From NCBI GenBank assembly GCA_934792465.1, contig CAKVOK010000067.1, positions 1 through 15,752 on the forward strand: a stretch of 15,752 bases of DNA. The letters are read 5' to 3'. Under the pieces are notes generated by a model. The model saw only the letters and a program-made list of their open reading frames with translations. It searched no databases and was not told the origin of the DNA. Source of the DNA: an uncultured Clostridia bacterium (GTDB taxonomy: Bacteria > Bacillota > Clostridia > RUG12999). The translations under genes were made by a program, and so were the position numbers. This document shows positions 5,546 to 13,833 of the stretch, one piece after another (within the stretch, counting starts at the first letter, position 1; the number at the start of each line of letters is the position of its first letter).

Positions 5546-8500
5546 CTTAGGCAGCGTGCTTGTCAAAATAAAGGCACAGGGGAAAAAGGAAGCTGTCAGT
5601 GATATAAAAAGTGTGGGCGAAGCAGCTGACAAAACAAAGGATACTGTTAAAAAAGCCAACAGTGACATCGAAAAATCAAACGATAAAATCAAACAAAGCT
5701 ATAAACAAGTATCGCAGACGGCGCAAAGCGAAGCCGAAAGTATTAAAAAAGCTTTCGGTGTTATCAAAGGCATTATCGCCGGATATACGGGCAAGAAACT
5801 GTATGAGGCATTAATCGGCAGTAATGCGGATTACGAGCAGACACTGACATCTATGGAAGTATTGCTCGGCAATACGGAAAAAGCCGAAAAAATGATTAAA
5901 AACCTTGATGTCATGGGTGCAAAAACCCCGTTTGAACTGTCTGATTTAACAAAAGCAACAAATCAGCTGCTTGCGTTCGGAACAGCCGAAGAGGATATTA
6001 TGACCCGTTTAAATCAGCTCGGCGACTTATCAATGGGTAATGCCGCAAAGCTTGACCGTATCACGGCGGCATACGGCAAAATGCTTGCAAAGGGCAAAGT
6101 ATCACTCGAAGAGCTTAATATGTTCACCGAAGCCGGAATCCCGATTATAGAATCGCTTTCAAAACAGCTTGATGTCGGCAAAGATAAATTGTTTGAAATG
6201 ATAACCGACGGCAAAATCGGCATTGAAGAAATTAATAATTCTATGGCGGAATTAACCGGACAGGGCGGTAAATTCTTCGGCATGATGGCGAAACAGTCAC
6301 AGACCTTTGCGGGCATGATGTCCACTATGTCGGACAATGTTAATATATTCGCACGTCAGGTCGGCGACGAGGCTTTCAACTATATAAAAGCCGAGTTTAA
6401 CGACTTAATGGAGGAAATCGAAAAAATGTCCGATAACGGCGAGCTTGAAGCAGTTGCGAAAGACATAGGCGAGGATATTGCAAATATTATAAAAACAATA
6501 ATATCGCTTGTTGAGTGGCTGTATAAGTGCAAGGATATTGTTATCGCCGGAGCTTCGGCTTTTGTTGTGTATAAAACGACATTTGCAACAATAACAACAG
6601 CGGCAAAAGCATATGCTGTTGTGGCGGCAATGCTTAATATTATCCGCGGAAAAACTGTCGTATGTACAAACCTCGAAACAGGCGCAACGATTAAACTGAC
6701 GGCGGCGGAATACGCCGAAGCGGTGGCAAAAGATAAGCAGATTGTAAAACAATCTATGTTTAACGCTGTTTTGAATGCAAATCCGTATATGGTGATTATA
6801 TCGCTGCTTGCGGCGGTTGTCGGCGGCATTATAGCATATACAAAAGCAACTGACAGTGCCATAGAATCAGCGGAGAAATTAAATGAAACCTATAAGGAAA
6901 ATATTAAGTCGATAAATGACAGGAAAAACAGCGACATGGCAGCGGCAGAACAGGTGAAAACGCTGCGCAACCGCTTGTTCGAGCTTGACGACCAGCTCGG
7001 CAGCGACAAATTAAGCACAGAGGAAACGGCAGCGGCAAAAGAGGAAATGTCCTCGGTCGTTGCGAGCCTTAACGAAATCATACCGGATTTATGCCTTAAT
7101 ATCGACAGCGAAACAGGCAGATTGAATAATCAACGAAGCTCCGTAATTGAGCTGACAAATGCATATATACGGCTTACCACAGCAAAAGCCATGGCGGCAG
7201 CATACGAAGAAAAAATAAATACAGCGGCAAAAACCATAGCTGACGCAAATGATATTATGAAAAAAGAGCCAAAGAAACTATCACGTGTAATGCACTTTCA
7301 AGGTGTAGAATATGAAATACCCTCAAAAGATAATCCTGAATACCTTAAGGCTTCCAAAACAAAGAAACAAGCCGAGAAAGACCTGCTTTCGTGGACGAAA
7401 GAACTGAATAAGTATCAAAATGAGGTTTTGCAATTGTCACCGGAAGAAAAACCGATTACAACAGGCAGCAGCTCCGGCGGCAGCGGCGGAAGCAAAGAAA
7501 AGAGCAAATCCGGAACAAAAAGCAGTCCGGCAAAAAGTGCGAAAGCCGACAATGACAGCCGACTGAAAGAATATAAGTCGTATATAGATGATGTAATAAA
7601 GGAAGATGAACGGCTGTATAATGTCCGGAGCAAATACGAGGATATTTCGGCGGAAGATGAAGCACAAGCTCTGAAAGAGCGTGCCAAAATGTATGCTGAT
7701 TTTAATTCCGATATAGTAAAGGATACCGCCTTGACAGCCGACCAAAAAGCTGAACTCATAAAAGAAAATAACGATAAAATCGAAGAGCTTCAAGCCGAGG
7801 CTTTCAGTGTTTTGAAAGCGGAACGCCAAAAGCATATGAATGAGCTTGCGAAGCTTATAGAAAGTGATTACAACGAAATAATTTCCAAGACCAAAGAAAA
7901 ACAAAACGCTATAATCAGCGGCATTTCTGCCATGCGCTCAAAATTAAAAGAGTTTTCGGGTGGTTTGTTTTCGTCGTCTACGGTTACGATTCAAGGCGGC
8001 GGAACTGACGGCTCAAGCGTGTCATATACAAAATACAGCTTAACAAATTTTAAAGATAAAATAGCGCAAATACGTAATTATAAAAGCATTTTAACACAAT
8101 TAAAACACCGTAATATCCCGCAAGGCATTTTCAAAGAAATTCGTGATATGAGTATTGATGAAGCTGTCAAATTCGGAAACGAGCTTTTGAAGCTTTCCGA
8201 TGATGATTTAAACGGTTATATCTACGATTATAACGAGTATGAATTTTTATCCGGGAGCATAGCACAGAAGCTTTACAGCTCGGATATTGCGGAGCTGCAA
8301 AACAGCTGGAACAGCGGTATAAAAGATATGCTTGACAACACTCCGGATTACTTTTTTGAAACCGGGAAGCTGTGCATAAAACGCTTTTCAGAGGGACTTG
8401 GGACGGATTTAAACAGCTTAACGCACGGCATAACGAGCGACAGCAACGGCGACGGCAGGGACGATATTACGGGCATAACGGTAAATCAAAACTTTTACGG

Positions 8501-8576
8501 TGATATTAACAGCCCGTCAGCACAAAAACGGGCGGCGATAGAGGGTATCGAGGCTGCTGAAGCGGCAAGCAGATAG
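5535..8576 (+). CDS. Tail tape measure protein
   Basis: A protein of 1013 residues, by far the longest gene, after the chaperone and before the distal tail gene. The N-terminal 90 residues are Lys/Ala/Ser-rich and helical. About 98-290 is the tape measure domain, with EVLLGNTEKAEKMIKNL, KTPFELSDLTKATNQLLAFG and the conserved GIPIIESLSKQL. Hydrophobic segments lie near 318-372 and 420-436 and probably help the protein cross the host membrane during DNA injection. A coiled-coil region follows, then a Gly/Ser linker (about 644-653) with a Lys/Ser-rich stretch, then another charged helical region. Near 969 DSNGDGRDD resembles a calcium-binding loop. The end has the QNFYGDI motif usual for tape measure C-termini. 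At about 1.5 angstrom per residue the tail would be about 150 nm. It overlaps the chaperone by 11 bases. No peptidase or lysozyme domain is seen. Confidence 0.9.
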   Translation: MQIDLGSVLVKIKAQGKKEAVSDIKSVGEAADKTKDTVKKANSDIEKSNDKIKQSYKQVSQTAQSEAESIKKAFGVIKGIIAGYTGKKLYEALIGSNADYEQTLTSMEVLLGNTEKAEKMIKNLDVMGAKTPFELSDLTKATNQLLAFGTAEEDIMTRLNQLGDLSMGNAAKLDRITAAYGKMLAKGKVSLEELNMFTEAGIPIIESLSKQLDVGKDKLFEMITDGKIGIEEINNSMAELTGQGGKFFGMMAKQSQTFAGMMSTMSDNVNIFARQVGDEAFNYIKAEFNDLMEEIEKMSDNGELEAVAKDIGEDIANIIKTIISLVEWLYKCKDIVIAGASAFVVYKTTFATITTAAKAYAVVAAMLNIIRGKTVVCTNLETGATIKLTAAEYAEAVAKDKQIVKQSMFNAVLNANPYMVIISLLAAVVGGIIAYTKATDSAIESAEKLNETYKENIKSINDRKNSDMAAAEQVKTLRNRLFELDDQLGSDKLSTEETAAAKEEMSSVVASLNEIIPDLCLNIDSETGRLNNQRSSVIELTNAYIRLTTAKAMAAAYEEKINTAAKTIADANDIMKKEPKKLSRVMHFQGVEYEIPSKDNPEYLKASKTKKQAEKDLLSWTKELNKYQNEVLQLSPEEKPITTGSSSGGSGGSKEKSKSGTKSSPAKSAKADNDSRLKEYKSYIDDVIKEDERLYNVRSKYEDISAEDEAQALKERAKMYADFNSDIVKDTALTADQKAELIKENNDKIEELQAEAFSVLKAERQKHMNELAKLIESDYNEIISKTKEKQNAIISGISAMRSKLKEFSGGLFSSSTVTIQGGGTDGSSVSYTKYSLTNFKDKIAQIRNYKSILTQLKHRNIPQGIFKEIRDMSIDEAVKFGNELLKLSDDDLNGYIYDYNEYEFLSGSIAQKLYSSDIAELQNSWNSGIKDMLDNTPDYFFETGKLCIKRFSEGLGTDLNSLTHGITSDSNGDGRDDITGITVNQNFYGDINSPSAQKRAAIEGIEAAEAASR

Positions 8577-8584
8577 GAGGCAAT

Positions 8585-9472
8585 ATGCAGAGTATACAAT
8601 TCAGAGGTGTTGAAATTTCGAGCGACAGCGAATATTATGTTTTGAACAGTGTTGAGCCTAACGAGATTGATGTCGATATGCAGGAAACAAAAGTTTTGGA
8701 GCGTGACGGAGCTATATATACTAATCTTAGTTATAATTCCCGGCGTGTAAAAATCAGCGCTACTATTTGCGCCGACAATGCCGATGAGCTGCCTCGGCTT
8801 CGTGCGGAATTGATAAATGCATTTGACGGCAAAACGCTTGATACCGTGGTATATATGATTGATAAGTTGGAATACCACGCTGATTGCATAGGCTCGGTTA
8901 TGCTGTCGCCGCCGGAGGGATTGTGCCAAGAATTTAGTATATCATTAATACTGCCAAAATTCTTTTGGTGCGGAAAAACGTATGAACACCACATTAAAGG
9001 ATTGAGCAGCAGAACGTTTGCTTCCAAGCTTAAAGAGAATGTGCCGTTTAGGACTGCAATCGCATTTACGGTCACGGATTCCGACGGCAATTCATTTGCT
9101 GCCGACAGGATAGACAAATATATTGCTGTTATGACTGATGATAATTATATCTCACTCAGCACCAAAACAAATATACAGGGTGTTGACACCGGTATTGTCA
9201 AACTGCGGTATATTCCGCATGACGGTGAGGTTATAACTATAGATTCCGATGACATGACTGTTGTGTCCTCTTTAAACGGTAATTTAAATAAGTATCTCAT
9301 TGCATTTGATAAGCTTTTAATTAATTCCGGCAGCAATTATGTTGATTACTCCGGTAATGTTGTTGAATTTGTTAAAAACGGGTCGAGCAGCTTGGAAAGT
9401 ATATCTAATGTTGTCATAAAAATCGTTGTTACATACGATGTCATGTATAGCCAAAAGTACATAGGGGTGTAA
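8585..9472 (+). CDS. Distal tail protein (Dit, Sipho_tail type)
   Basis: A 295-residue protein after the tape measure, with AGGAGG (8575-8580) overlapping the previous stop codon. Distal tail proteins form the hexamer hub that joins the tube to the adsorption apparatus. The N-terminal part (about 1-130) fits the family: FRGVEISSDSEYYVLNSVEPNEIDVD, then TKVLERDGAIYTNLSYNSRRVKI, and DELPRLRAELINAFDGKTLDTVVYM. The domain ends at the FSISLILPKFFW strand. The C-terminal half (about 135-295) is beta-rich and would be the galectin-like domain seen in many Dit proteins. Two bases separate it from the next gene. Confidence 0.8.
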   Translation: MQSIQFRGVEISSDSEYYVLNSVEPNEIDVDMQETKVLERDGAIYTNLSYNSRRVKISATICADNADELPRLRAELINAFDGKTLDTVVYMIDKLEYHADCIGSVMLSPPEGLCQEFSISLILPKFFWCGKTYEHHIKGLSSRTFASKLKENVPFRTAIAFTVTDSDGNSFAADRIDKYIAVMTDDNYISLSTKTNIQGVDTGIVKLRYIPHDGEVITIDSDDMTVVSSLNGNLNKYLIAFDKLLINSGSNYVDYSGNVVEFVKNGSSSLESISNVVIKIVVTYDVMYSQKYIGV

Positions 9473-9474
9473 AT

Positions 9475-10488
9475 ATGATTAAGGTTTGGAATAAAGATAT
9501 TAAATTTATGGGGTATATCACAAATACATCTTCCGTGCAATGGCACAGCAAATTTGCCGATTACGGCAGTTTTGAAATACATATGCCTTTATACGGTGTG
9601 GTTTATGATTTGATAGAAAAATATAATATTATACAATTTAATAATAATTTTGGCTTTATTTTAAGCCGGAAACAGACCCCGAAAGAGATTATTATCAGCG
9701 GCTATGACCTTAACGGACTTACCGCTCGGCGTTATACTAATTACGATGAGAACTATGACGGAAAAAAAGTAAAAATCGGGAGTTATATGGGAGGTTTGGT
9801 ATCCGGTATAGCTGCGGTTAAAGTAAATCGGTTGGCTGACTCCGAGACGGAAATAACAATTGCGGAATTTGGAAAGCTATACCGAAAATCGGAATGGCTG
9901 AAAAAAGCATACGAAGCGTATGGTGCGGGATATAAGTTTTACATTGAAAATGATGAAATAATGTGTGATATCTTGGCACAGCAAAAGACATCTCTCATTT
10001 TCTCAACAAAATACGGAAATATTATTGATTTTACATATGCGGAGGATTTTTGCAGCAAGTATGACAATGCGGTATACACTTATATGACCGGCGGAAGGTG
10101 GTACATGGGCAGATACAAGAGCAATGCGTTCGACGGCAACAAAATAACACACAATGAGGTTGCATATAACGATATGACATTTAACAAAAACACCACAAGT
10201 GAGCCGCTTTTGTGGGGAGAGGAAAGGAAAGTGATAAACTGTCTTTCGAATGCAGTTAATGCGAGTGAAAACGTTGAATTTAAAAGCAATCTGGTTTATG
10301 GTACTGATTATAATTTGGGAGATGTTGTCACTGTAGAGATAAATGCTTTTGGCAAGGATATATCGAAAGAATTGACAATAACGGAGGTGCAGGAGGTTCA
10401 CGAACCGAATAAGACAGAATACACAATTACAACAGGTGAAAAAGGAGATAACTATATTAAACGGCTGATTAAAAAAGGAGTGATTTAG
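9475..10488 (+). CDS. Gp37-like tail hub / Tal N-terminal protein
   Basis: A 337-residue protein matching the pattern of siphovirus ReqiPepy6 Gp37-like proteins. It begins IKVWNKDIKFMGYITNTSSVQWHSKFADYGSFEIHM, has FILSRKQTPKEIIISGYDLNGLTARRY (about 60-86), and ends with VYGTDYNLGDVVTVEI and a strand EVHEPNKTEYTITTGEKGD. This fold is that of the baseplate hub, which closes the tail tube and carries the receptor-binding parts. The protein ends at the hub: there is no long fibre or endopeptidase extension, and the amidase follows at once. This makes the fibre-like gene at the left edge more interesting. The start is an ATG two bases after the previous stop, with AGGGGTG upstream. Confidence 0.75.
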   Translation: MIKVWNKDIKFMGYITNTSSVQWHSKFADYGSFEIHMPLYGVVYDLIEKYNIIQFNNNFGFILSRKQTPKEIIISGYDLNGLTARRYTNYDENYDGKKVKIGSYMGGLVSGIAAVKVNRLADSETEITIAEFGKLYRKSEWLKKAYEAYGAGYKFYIENDEIMCDILAQQKTSLIFSTKYGNIIDFTYAEDFCSKYDNAVYTYMTGGRWYMGRYKSNAFDGNKITHNEVAYNDMTFNKNTTSEPLLWGEERKVINCLSNAVNASENVEFKSNLVYGTDYNLGDVVTVEINAFGKDISKELTITEVQEVHEPNKTEYTITTGEKGDNYIKRLIKKGVI

Positions 10489-11022
10489 ATGTATAAATCG
10501 GCATTAATGCCATATTGTTACAACAGACCCGGCAAACCGCTGAAAGCCGTCAAGGGCATAGTGGTACATTATGTATGTGCTGCCGGCGGCAAAGCTGCTA
10601 CGGTGCGTAATAATTTTATCAAAAATTCCGCAATAAAGAAAGACGGAAGCTGCCACGATATAATCGACCTAAACGGCGACATATTACATATAATTCCGTA
10701 CAATGAGATTGCATATCATGTCGGGGCAAAAAAATATACGAACTTTGTCCGAAAAAAATGGGGCAAAAACGCATATCCGAACAGCTTTTTAATCGGCATT
10801 GAAATGTGCCATTACGACGCAAGCGCAAAACCTACGGAGCGTCAAAAACAGGTATTGATAGACTTGTGTACAGATTTGTGTCGTTCGTACTGCTTAACGG
10901 AGCAAGATGTATATCTTCATAATGATATAACCGGTAAATGGTGTCACAAATATTACTGCGACAATCCGCAGGAATGGTGGGAGGTAAAGGCAAAAATAAA
11001 AGAAAGGATAGAAAAAATATGA
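10489..11022 (+). CDS. N-acetylmuramoyl-L-alanine amidase (endolysin)
   Basis: A 177-residue zinc amidase of the T7-lysozyme / Amidase_2 type, which cuts the bond between muramic acid and L-alanine in peptidoglycan. The three zinc ligands are visible: H27 in IVVHYV, H144 in YLHNDITGKWC and C152 in that motif. The supporting residues also fit: HDIIDLNGDILHIIP (56-70), AYHVG (75-79) and IGIEMC (102-107). The protein ends at WEVKAKIKERIEKI and has no cell-wall-binding domain, so it is a single-domain lysin. It has nine cysteines, three of them spaced four apart in one helix (127, 131, 135). AAAAAAGGAG precedes the ATG, which directly follows the stop codon of the hub gene. It overlaps the holin by four bases (ATGA). 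Confidence 0.92.
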   Translation: MYKSALMPYCYNRPGKPLKAVKGIVVHYVCAAGGKAATVRNNFIKNSAIKKDGSCHDIIDLNGDILHIIPYNEIAYHVGAKKYTNFVRKKWGKNAYPNSFLIGIEMCHYDASAKPTERQKQVLIDLCTDLCRSYCLTEQDVYLHNDITGKWCHKYYCDNPQEWWEVKAKIKERIEKI

Positions 11023-11303
11023 GTGAATTATTAATTTCAACGATAAAACCGGAACTGCTTGTTCTCGTCCCGGTGCTGTATTTAATCGGTACAGCTATTA
11101 AAAAATCAAAGTTTTTAAACGATAATATAATACCGTTGCTGCTCGGATTTATCGGCATTGCGCTGTCTACAATGTATATCTGCACCGCAGCCGATACCAA
11201 TATTGATATTAATAGTATTGTGTTTTCCGGTATTACGCAAGGTATACTTTGCGCCGGAGCAACTGTGTATATTAATCAGATTATCAAGCAAATAAATAAG
11301 TAG
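11019..11303 (+). CDS. Phage holin (Hol44 / superfamily V type)
   Basis: A 94-residue membrane protein that would form the pore or lesion letting the amidase reach the cell wall. The pattern follows the Hol44 family: an N-terminal ISTIKPELLVLVPVLYLIG helix (about 6-27), a KKSKFLNDNIIPLLLGFIGIALS segment (helix about 36-52), a polar loop, and a third segment ITQGILCAGATVYINQIIKQINK with the typical GILxxGAxVYINQ motif. The start was set at the ATG overlapping the amidase stop (ATGA). The frame is open further upstream, but those residues are hydrophilic, would lie inside the amidase gene and have no ribosome binding site. It is the last phage gene before the terminator. Confidence 0.85.
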   Translation: MSELLISTIKPELLVLVPVLYLIGTAIKKSKFLNDNIIPLLLGFIGIALSTMYICTAADTNIDINSIVFSGITQGILCAGATVYINQIIKQINK

Positions 11304-11328
11304 ATTTAAATTACCATTTAAATATTTT

Positions 11329-11380
11329 AAAAGACCGTTTAAATTGCATTAAAATTTTTGCAACTTAAACGGTCTTTTTT
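11329..11380 (+). terminator. Strong intrinsic terminator closing the phage late operon
   Basis: A long hairpin: 11329-11347 pairs with 11360-11378, with one mismatch (11343/11364) and a 12-base loop. The GGTC of the right arm is followed by six T (11375-11380). It lies 25 bases after the holin stop codon. Read on the other strand the T-run is only four long, so it stops the phage operon better than the opposing host operon. The 3' end of the host binding-protein gene runs into this hairpin. Confidence 0.92.
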
Positions 11381-12896
11381 CATTTTCCGTGTGAGTTTTT
11401 CTCATTTTTTGTGAGCGGCTACACCAATTATCGAATGATTCTTCTCCATAAATAAATTTCACAATCATAGATTCGGTATAATCATTTAATCCGGTGTAAA
11501 GCAACTGTACTTTCTCATTTTGTTCTTCTGAAAATTTCAAGCCCGGATCATCTTTGTCAACCCAGTTCTGATCTATCATATTTTGTTTGAATTCAAGTTC
11601 CTTTTTTTCTACCAAGCTTCGTTCCACAGATTCCGGTTTATAATCAGTCAAGGTTTTTATGCCATTTATCCCTACACCAAAATCTTTAGAAAGTGACTTT
11701 GTTCCATTTTTGTTGGCTACAGTAATTATATCTTCATTGAAAATATATTCATCGCCTGATTTTGTATATGTAACACCTTCAATTCCTGCAGTTGTAAGAA
11801 TTGCAGCCTCTTTACTATAATACAACCAATCAATAAATTCCAAAAATTTATCGAAATCCTTACGTTTAGCAACCATTGAAGAAATTGCCAAACCACCACC
11901 ATACTTACTGGTCGGCTTTCCTTTCCTTATACCCTCTGGTCCTGCCATAGGATAAATCAATTCAAAATTAGCATTCTCAAAACCTGCTTCTTTAAGTTCT
12001 TTATTGTAGTCCACACAACTACCATAACCAAAAACAGGGACAACAAAATATTTATTTGTCAAAACTTTCTGCTTAAATAACGCACTATCTTGTGTAAATC
12101 CTTCAGGATCAATACAACCTGCATTATATAACTTATTCATATAGCCGAGTAATGTCTTATACTGTTCGCTGGTTGGTGCAAAATACCATTCTTTTGTATC
12201 ATAATTATATGAGTATCCAAACGGCAGTGAATATCCGCCTTTAGTTCCAAAGCTTGATGCAACAAAAGACATTAACAACTTGCCATTATATAAATCTCCA
12301 ATACCTAAAGAATCCGGATAAATTTTCTTCAATTCAACTAAAGCATCAAACAACTCATCATAAGTTTCCGGAACCTTAATATTATTTTGATCAAAAATAT
12401 CTTTTCTTATTGCAAATGCATTTGTTCCAACCGGATGTTTTTCAAATGCAGGTAATACATAAAATTTTCCGTCAGCCTCACAAATATCATCAATGGCCGC
12501 CTCATCATCAATATATTCTAGATATTTCTTAAAATTTGGCATTTTGTCAATATAATCACTTACAGGCAACAATAATCCTTGTTGAGCATACTGATGTACT
12601 TGATTTGCCCATGTATTTGTCAACAAATCCGGAATTTCTCCTGATTGCATAACAATACTTTTTTTTGCTGCATAATCCGATGCAGGTACAACCTGAACAT
12701 CAAGTTTAACATTTTTTAACTTTTCTACTTCTTTTATTAATGCCCAATTCGCATTATACGGTGAACCGGCATTATCAGAAAATAAGATGCTCACTTTCAT
12801 AGCTCCATCATCTGATTTTTCTGCACATCCACCAAAACTTAAAACCAACATTATCATAGTTAATATGATAACTAAACTTTTACTTATTTTTTTCAT
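11349..12896 (-). CDS. Sugar ABC transporter substrate-binding lipoprotein with altered C-terminus
   Basis: A 515-residue extracellular lipoprotein that delivers sugar to the permeases encoded upstream. Residues 1-24 are a lipoprotein signal: KK, a hydrophobic core, then FGGC with C24 as the lipid-attached residue. The mature part follows the LplA/YtcQ-type family: KVSILFSDNAGSPYNANWALIKEVEK, then SGEIPDLLTN, a GGYSLPFGYSYN segment, GLAISSMVAKRKDFDKFLEFIDWLYY, and LYTGLNDYTESMIVKFIYGEESFDNW. After W491 the family normally goes on with a helical stretch ending in YDRY-like residues. Here a basic 24-residue tail (CSRSQKMRKTHTENEKRPFKLQKF would be its reading, given here as C492 to F515) replaces it and ends in the phage terminator. 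The start was placed at MKKISKS because AAAGGAAG precedes it; the longer frame lacks a signal peptide. A prophage insertion probably cut the gene. Confidence 0.85.
   Translation of the reverse strand: MKKISKSLVIILTMIMLVLSFGGCAEKSDDGAMKVSILFSDNAGSPYNANWALIKEVEKLKNVKLDVQVVPASDYAAKKSIVMQSGEIPDLLTNTWANQVHQYAQQGLLLPVSDYIDKMPNFKKYLEYIDDEAAIDDICEADGKFYVLPAFEKHPVGTNAFAIRKDIFDQNNIKVPETYDELFDALVELKKIYPDSLGIGDLYNGKLLMSFVASSFGTKGGYSLPFGYSYNYDTKEWYFAPTSEQYKTLLGYMNKLYNAGCIDPEGFTQDSALFKQKVLTNKYFVVPVFGYGSCVDYNKELKEAGFENANFELIYPMAGPEGIRKGKPTSKYGGGLAISSMVAKRKDFDKFLEFIDWLYYSKEAAILTTAGIEGVTYTKSGDEYIFNEDIITVANKNGTKSLSKDFGVGINGIKTLTDYKPESVERSLVEKKELEFKQNMIDQNWVDKDDPGLKFSEEQNEKVQLLYTGLNDYTESMIVKFIYGEESFDNWCSRSQKMRKTHTENEKRPFKLQKF
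11381..11426. other. Candidate prophage-host junction (attachment site region)
   Basis: Between the phage terminator and the last family-like codon (Trp, 11424-11426) of the binding-protein gene. It contains GTGAG at 11391 and again at 11411, around two T-rich runs, and TGAG/CTCA around five T (11392-11404). The core cannot be defined without the other prophage end. The call rests on where gene similarity stops and on the position after the lysis genes. Confidence 0.35.
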
Positions 12897-12931
12897 AATA
12901 ATCTTCCTTTCGCAAATTCTTTTTCCAATTA

Positions 12932-13813
12932 TTAGCCTTTTACTGAACCAATCATCATACCCTGCGCAAAGTATTTTTGCATAAACGGGTAAATACACAT
13001 AAATGGTGCAAGCGTCAACACGATCGTTGAATATTTTATTGCTTCACCGGTGCTTTCTTGATTTTTTAACAATTCTTCTGCCATATTAGAATTTGTTGCT
13101 ATCTGCTGTGCATTAAACAACATATTCCTTAACAACAGAATGACAGGATATTTATCATTATCCCTGAAGTAAATTAATGGACCAAACCAGTTATTCCATT
13201 GTCCAACCATAAAAAACAATACCATTGTTGCGATAATTGGTTTTGATAAAGGAAGAACTATTCTTAAAAAAGTCCCAAACTCTCCCAATCCATCAATTTC
13301 TGCAGCCTCATTTAATTCTTTTGGTAAAGACTTAAAATACGTCATCATAATCATAACATTAAATGGTGCAACAGCCCCCGGCAATGTAACCGCCCAAACT
13401 GTATTATACAAATTCAATGCTTTTACCAACAAAAACATCTGTATCATTCCACCCGAAAACAACATTGTGAACATAACCGCTTTTTTTAAAAACGGAATTC
13501 CCGGCAAATCACTTTTTGAAAGCGGATAAGCTGTTAGCGAAGTTAACACCAACGAAATTATCACTTGTACCGCAGTATAAACAATCGTATTTAAATAACC
13601 CCGCAAAAAAGATGGATGATTTATTATAGTTTTATAGGCAGATAATGTGAATCCTTTAGGCAAAAGATTTACCTGTCCTGATAGAATATAGTTTTCCGAA
13701 CTAAACGACAACGATAAAACATTAAGAAACGGATATCCTATCACTATTAATATCAAAATCATCAAAGTCATATTAAAAATATCTAATGATTTATCAGTCC
13801 CATGCAATTTCAT
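12932..13813 (-). CDS. Sugar ABC transporter permease, YtcP/LplC type
   Basis: A 293-residue inner-membrane protein with about six hydrophobic segments, forming half of the channel for an oligosaccharide. The permease EAA loop, which touches the ATPase, is EAAEIDGLGEFGTFLRIVLP (169-188). Other family marks are YPLSKSDLPGIPF (96-108), LVKALNLYNTVWAV (129-142), WNNWFGPLIYF (206-216), and the C-terminal KYFAQGMMIGSVKG, which is typical of YtcP/LplC proteins. The start was set at the ATG reading MKLHGTDKS because GGGAGGTG lies just upstream. An ATG 27 bases earlier in the same frame lacks such a site. Twenty bases separate it from the upstream permease and 35 from the binding protein. No ATPase gene is present; importers of this kind often share an MsmX-type ATPase encoded elsewhere. 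Confidence 0.9.
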   Translation of the reverse strand: MKLHGTDKSLDIFNMTLMILILIVIGYPFLNVLSLSFSSENYILSGQVNLLPKGFTLSAYKTIINHPSFLRGYLNTIVYTAVQVIISLVLTSLTAYPLSKSDLPGIPFLKKAVMFTMLFSGGMIQMFLLVKALNLYNTVWAVTLPGAVAPFNVMIMMTYFKSLPKELNEAAEIDGLGEFGTFLRIVLPLSKPIIATMVLFFMVGQWNNWFGPLIYFRDNDKYPVILLLRNMLFNAQQIATNSNMAEELLKNQESTGEAIKYSTIVLTLAPFMCIYPFMQKYFAQGMMIGSVKG

Positions 13814-13822
13814 ATTACCAAA

Positions 13823-13830
13823 CACCTCCC
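13823..13830 (-). promoter_or_regulatory. Ribosome binding site that sets the YtcP-type permease start
   Basis: On the - strand this reads GGGAGGTG, nine bases before the ATG at 13813. It selects that start over the in-frame ATG at 13840, which would put this site inside the coding region. Confidence 0.7.
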
Positions 13831-13833
13831 TTA

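Larger units (their letters stand above)
1..11423 (+). mobile_element. Right-hand part of a siphovirus-type prophage
   Basis: All genes from the left edge to the holin lie on the + strand in recognisable phage order: scaffold, capsid, connectors, tail tube, chaperone, tape measure, distal tail, hub, amidase, holin. A strong terminator follows the holin and the host genes beyond it run the other way. The lysis genes are the last phage genes, which is usual for the end of a Bacillota prophage opposite the integrase. The right boundary is inferred from the point, about 11,423, where the neighbouring host gene stops resembling its family. The left end, with terminase, portal, integrase and control genes, is outside the window. 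The phage identity is certain. The exact boundary is not, and a free phage genome is excluded only because host transporter genes adjoin directly. Confidence 0.85.

Noticed and set aside
10938..11018. Longer N-terminus for the holin
   Set aside because: The extra residues are hydrophilic, lie fully inside the amidase gene and have no start signal. The overlapping ATGA at 11019 is the better start.
11349..11430. A simple frameshift as the cause of the odd C-terminus of the binding protein
   Set aside because: Both other frames stop within seven codons after the Trp and show no family-like sequence.
12897..12998. Longer N-terminus for the binding lipoprotein
   Set aside because: It would bury the signal peptide and overlap the YtcP-type permease gene. 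AAAGGAAG marks the start at 12896.
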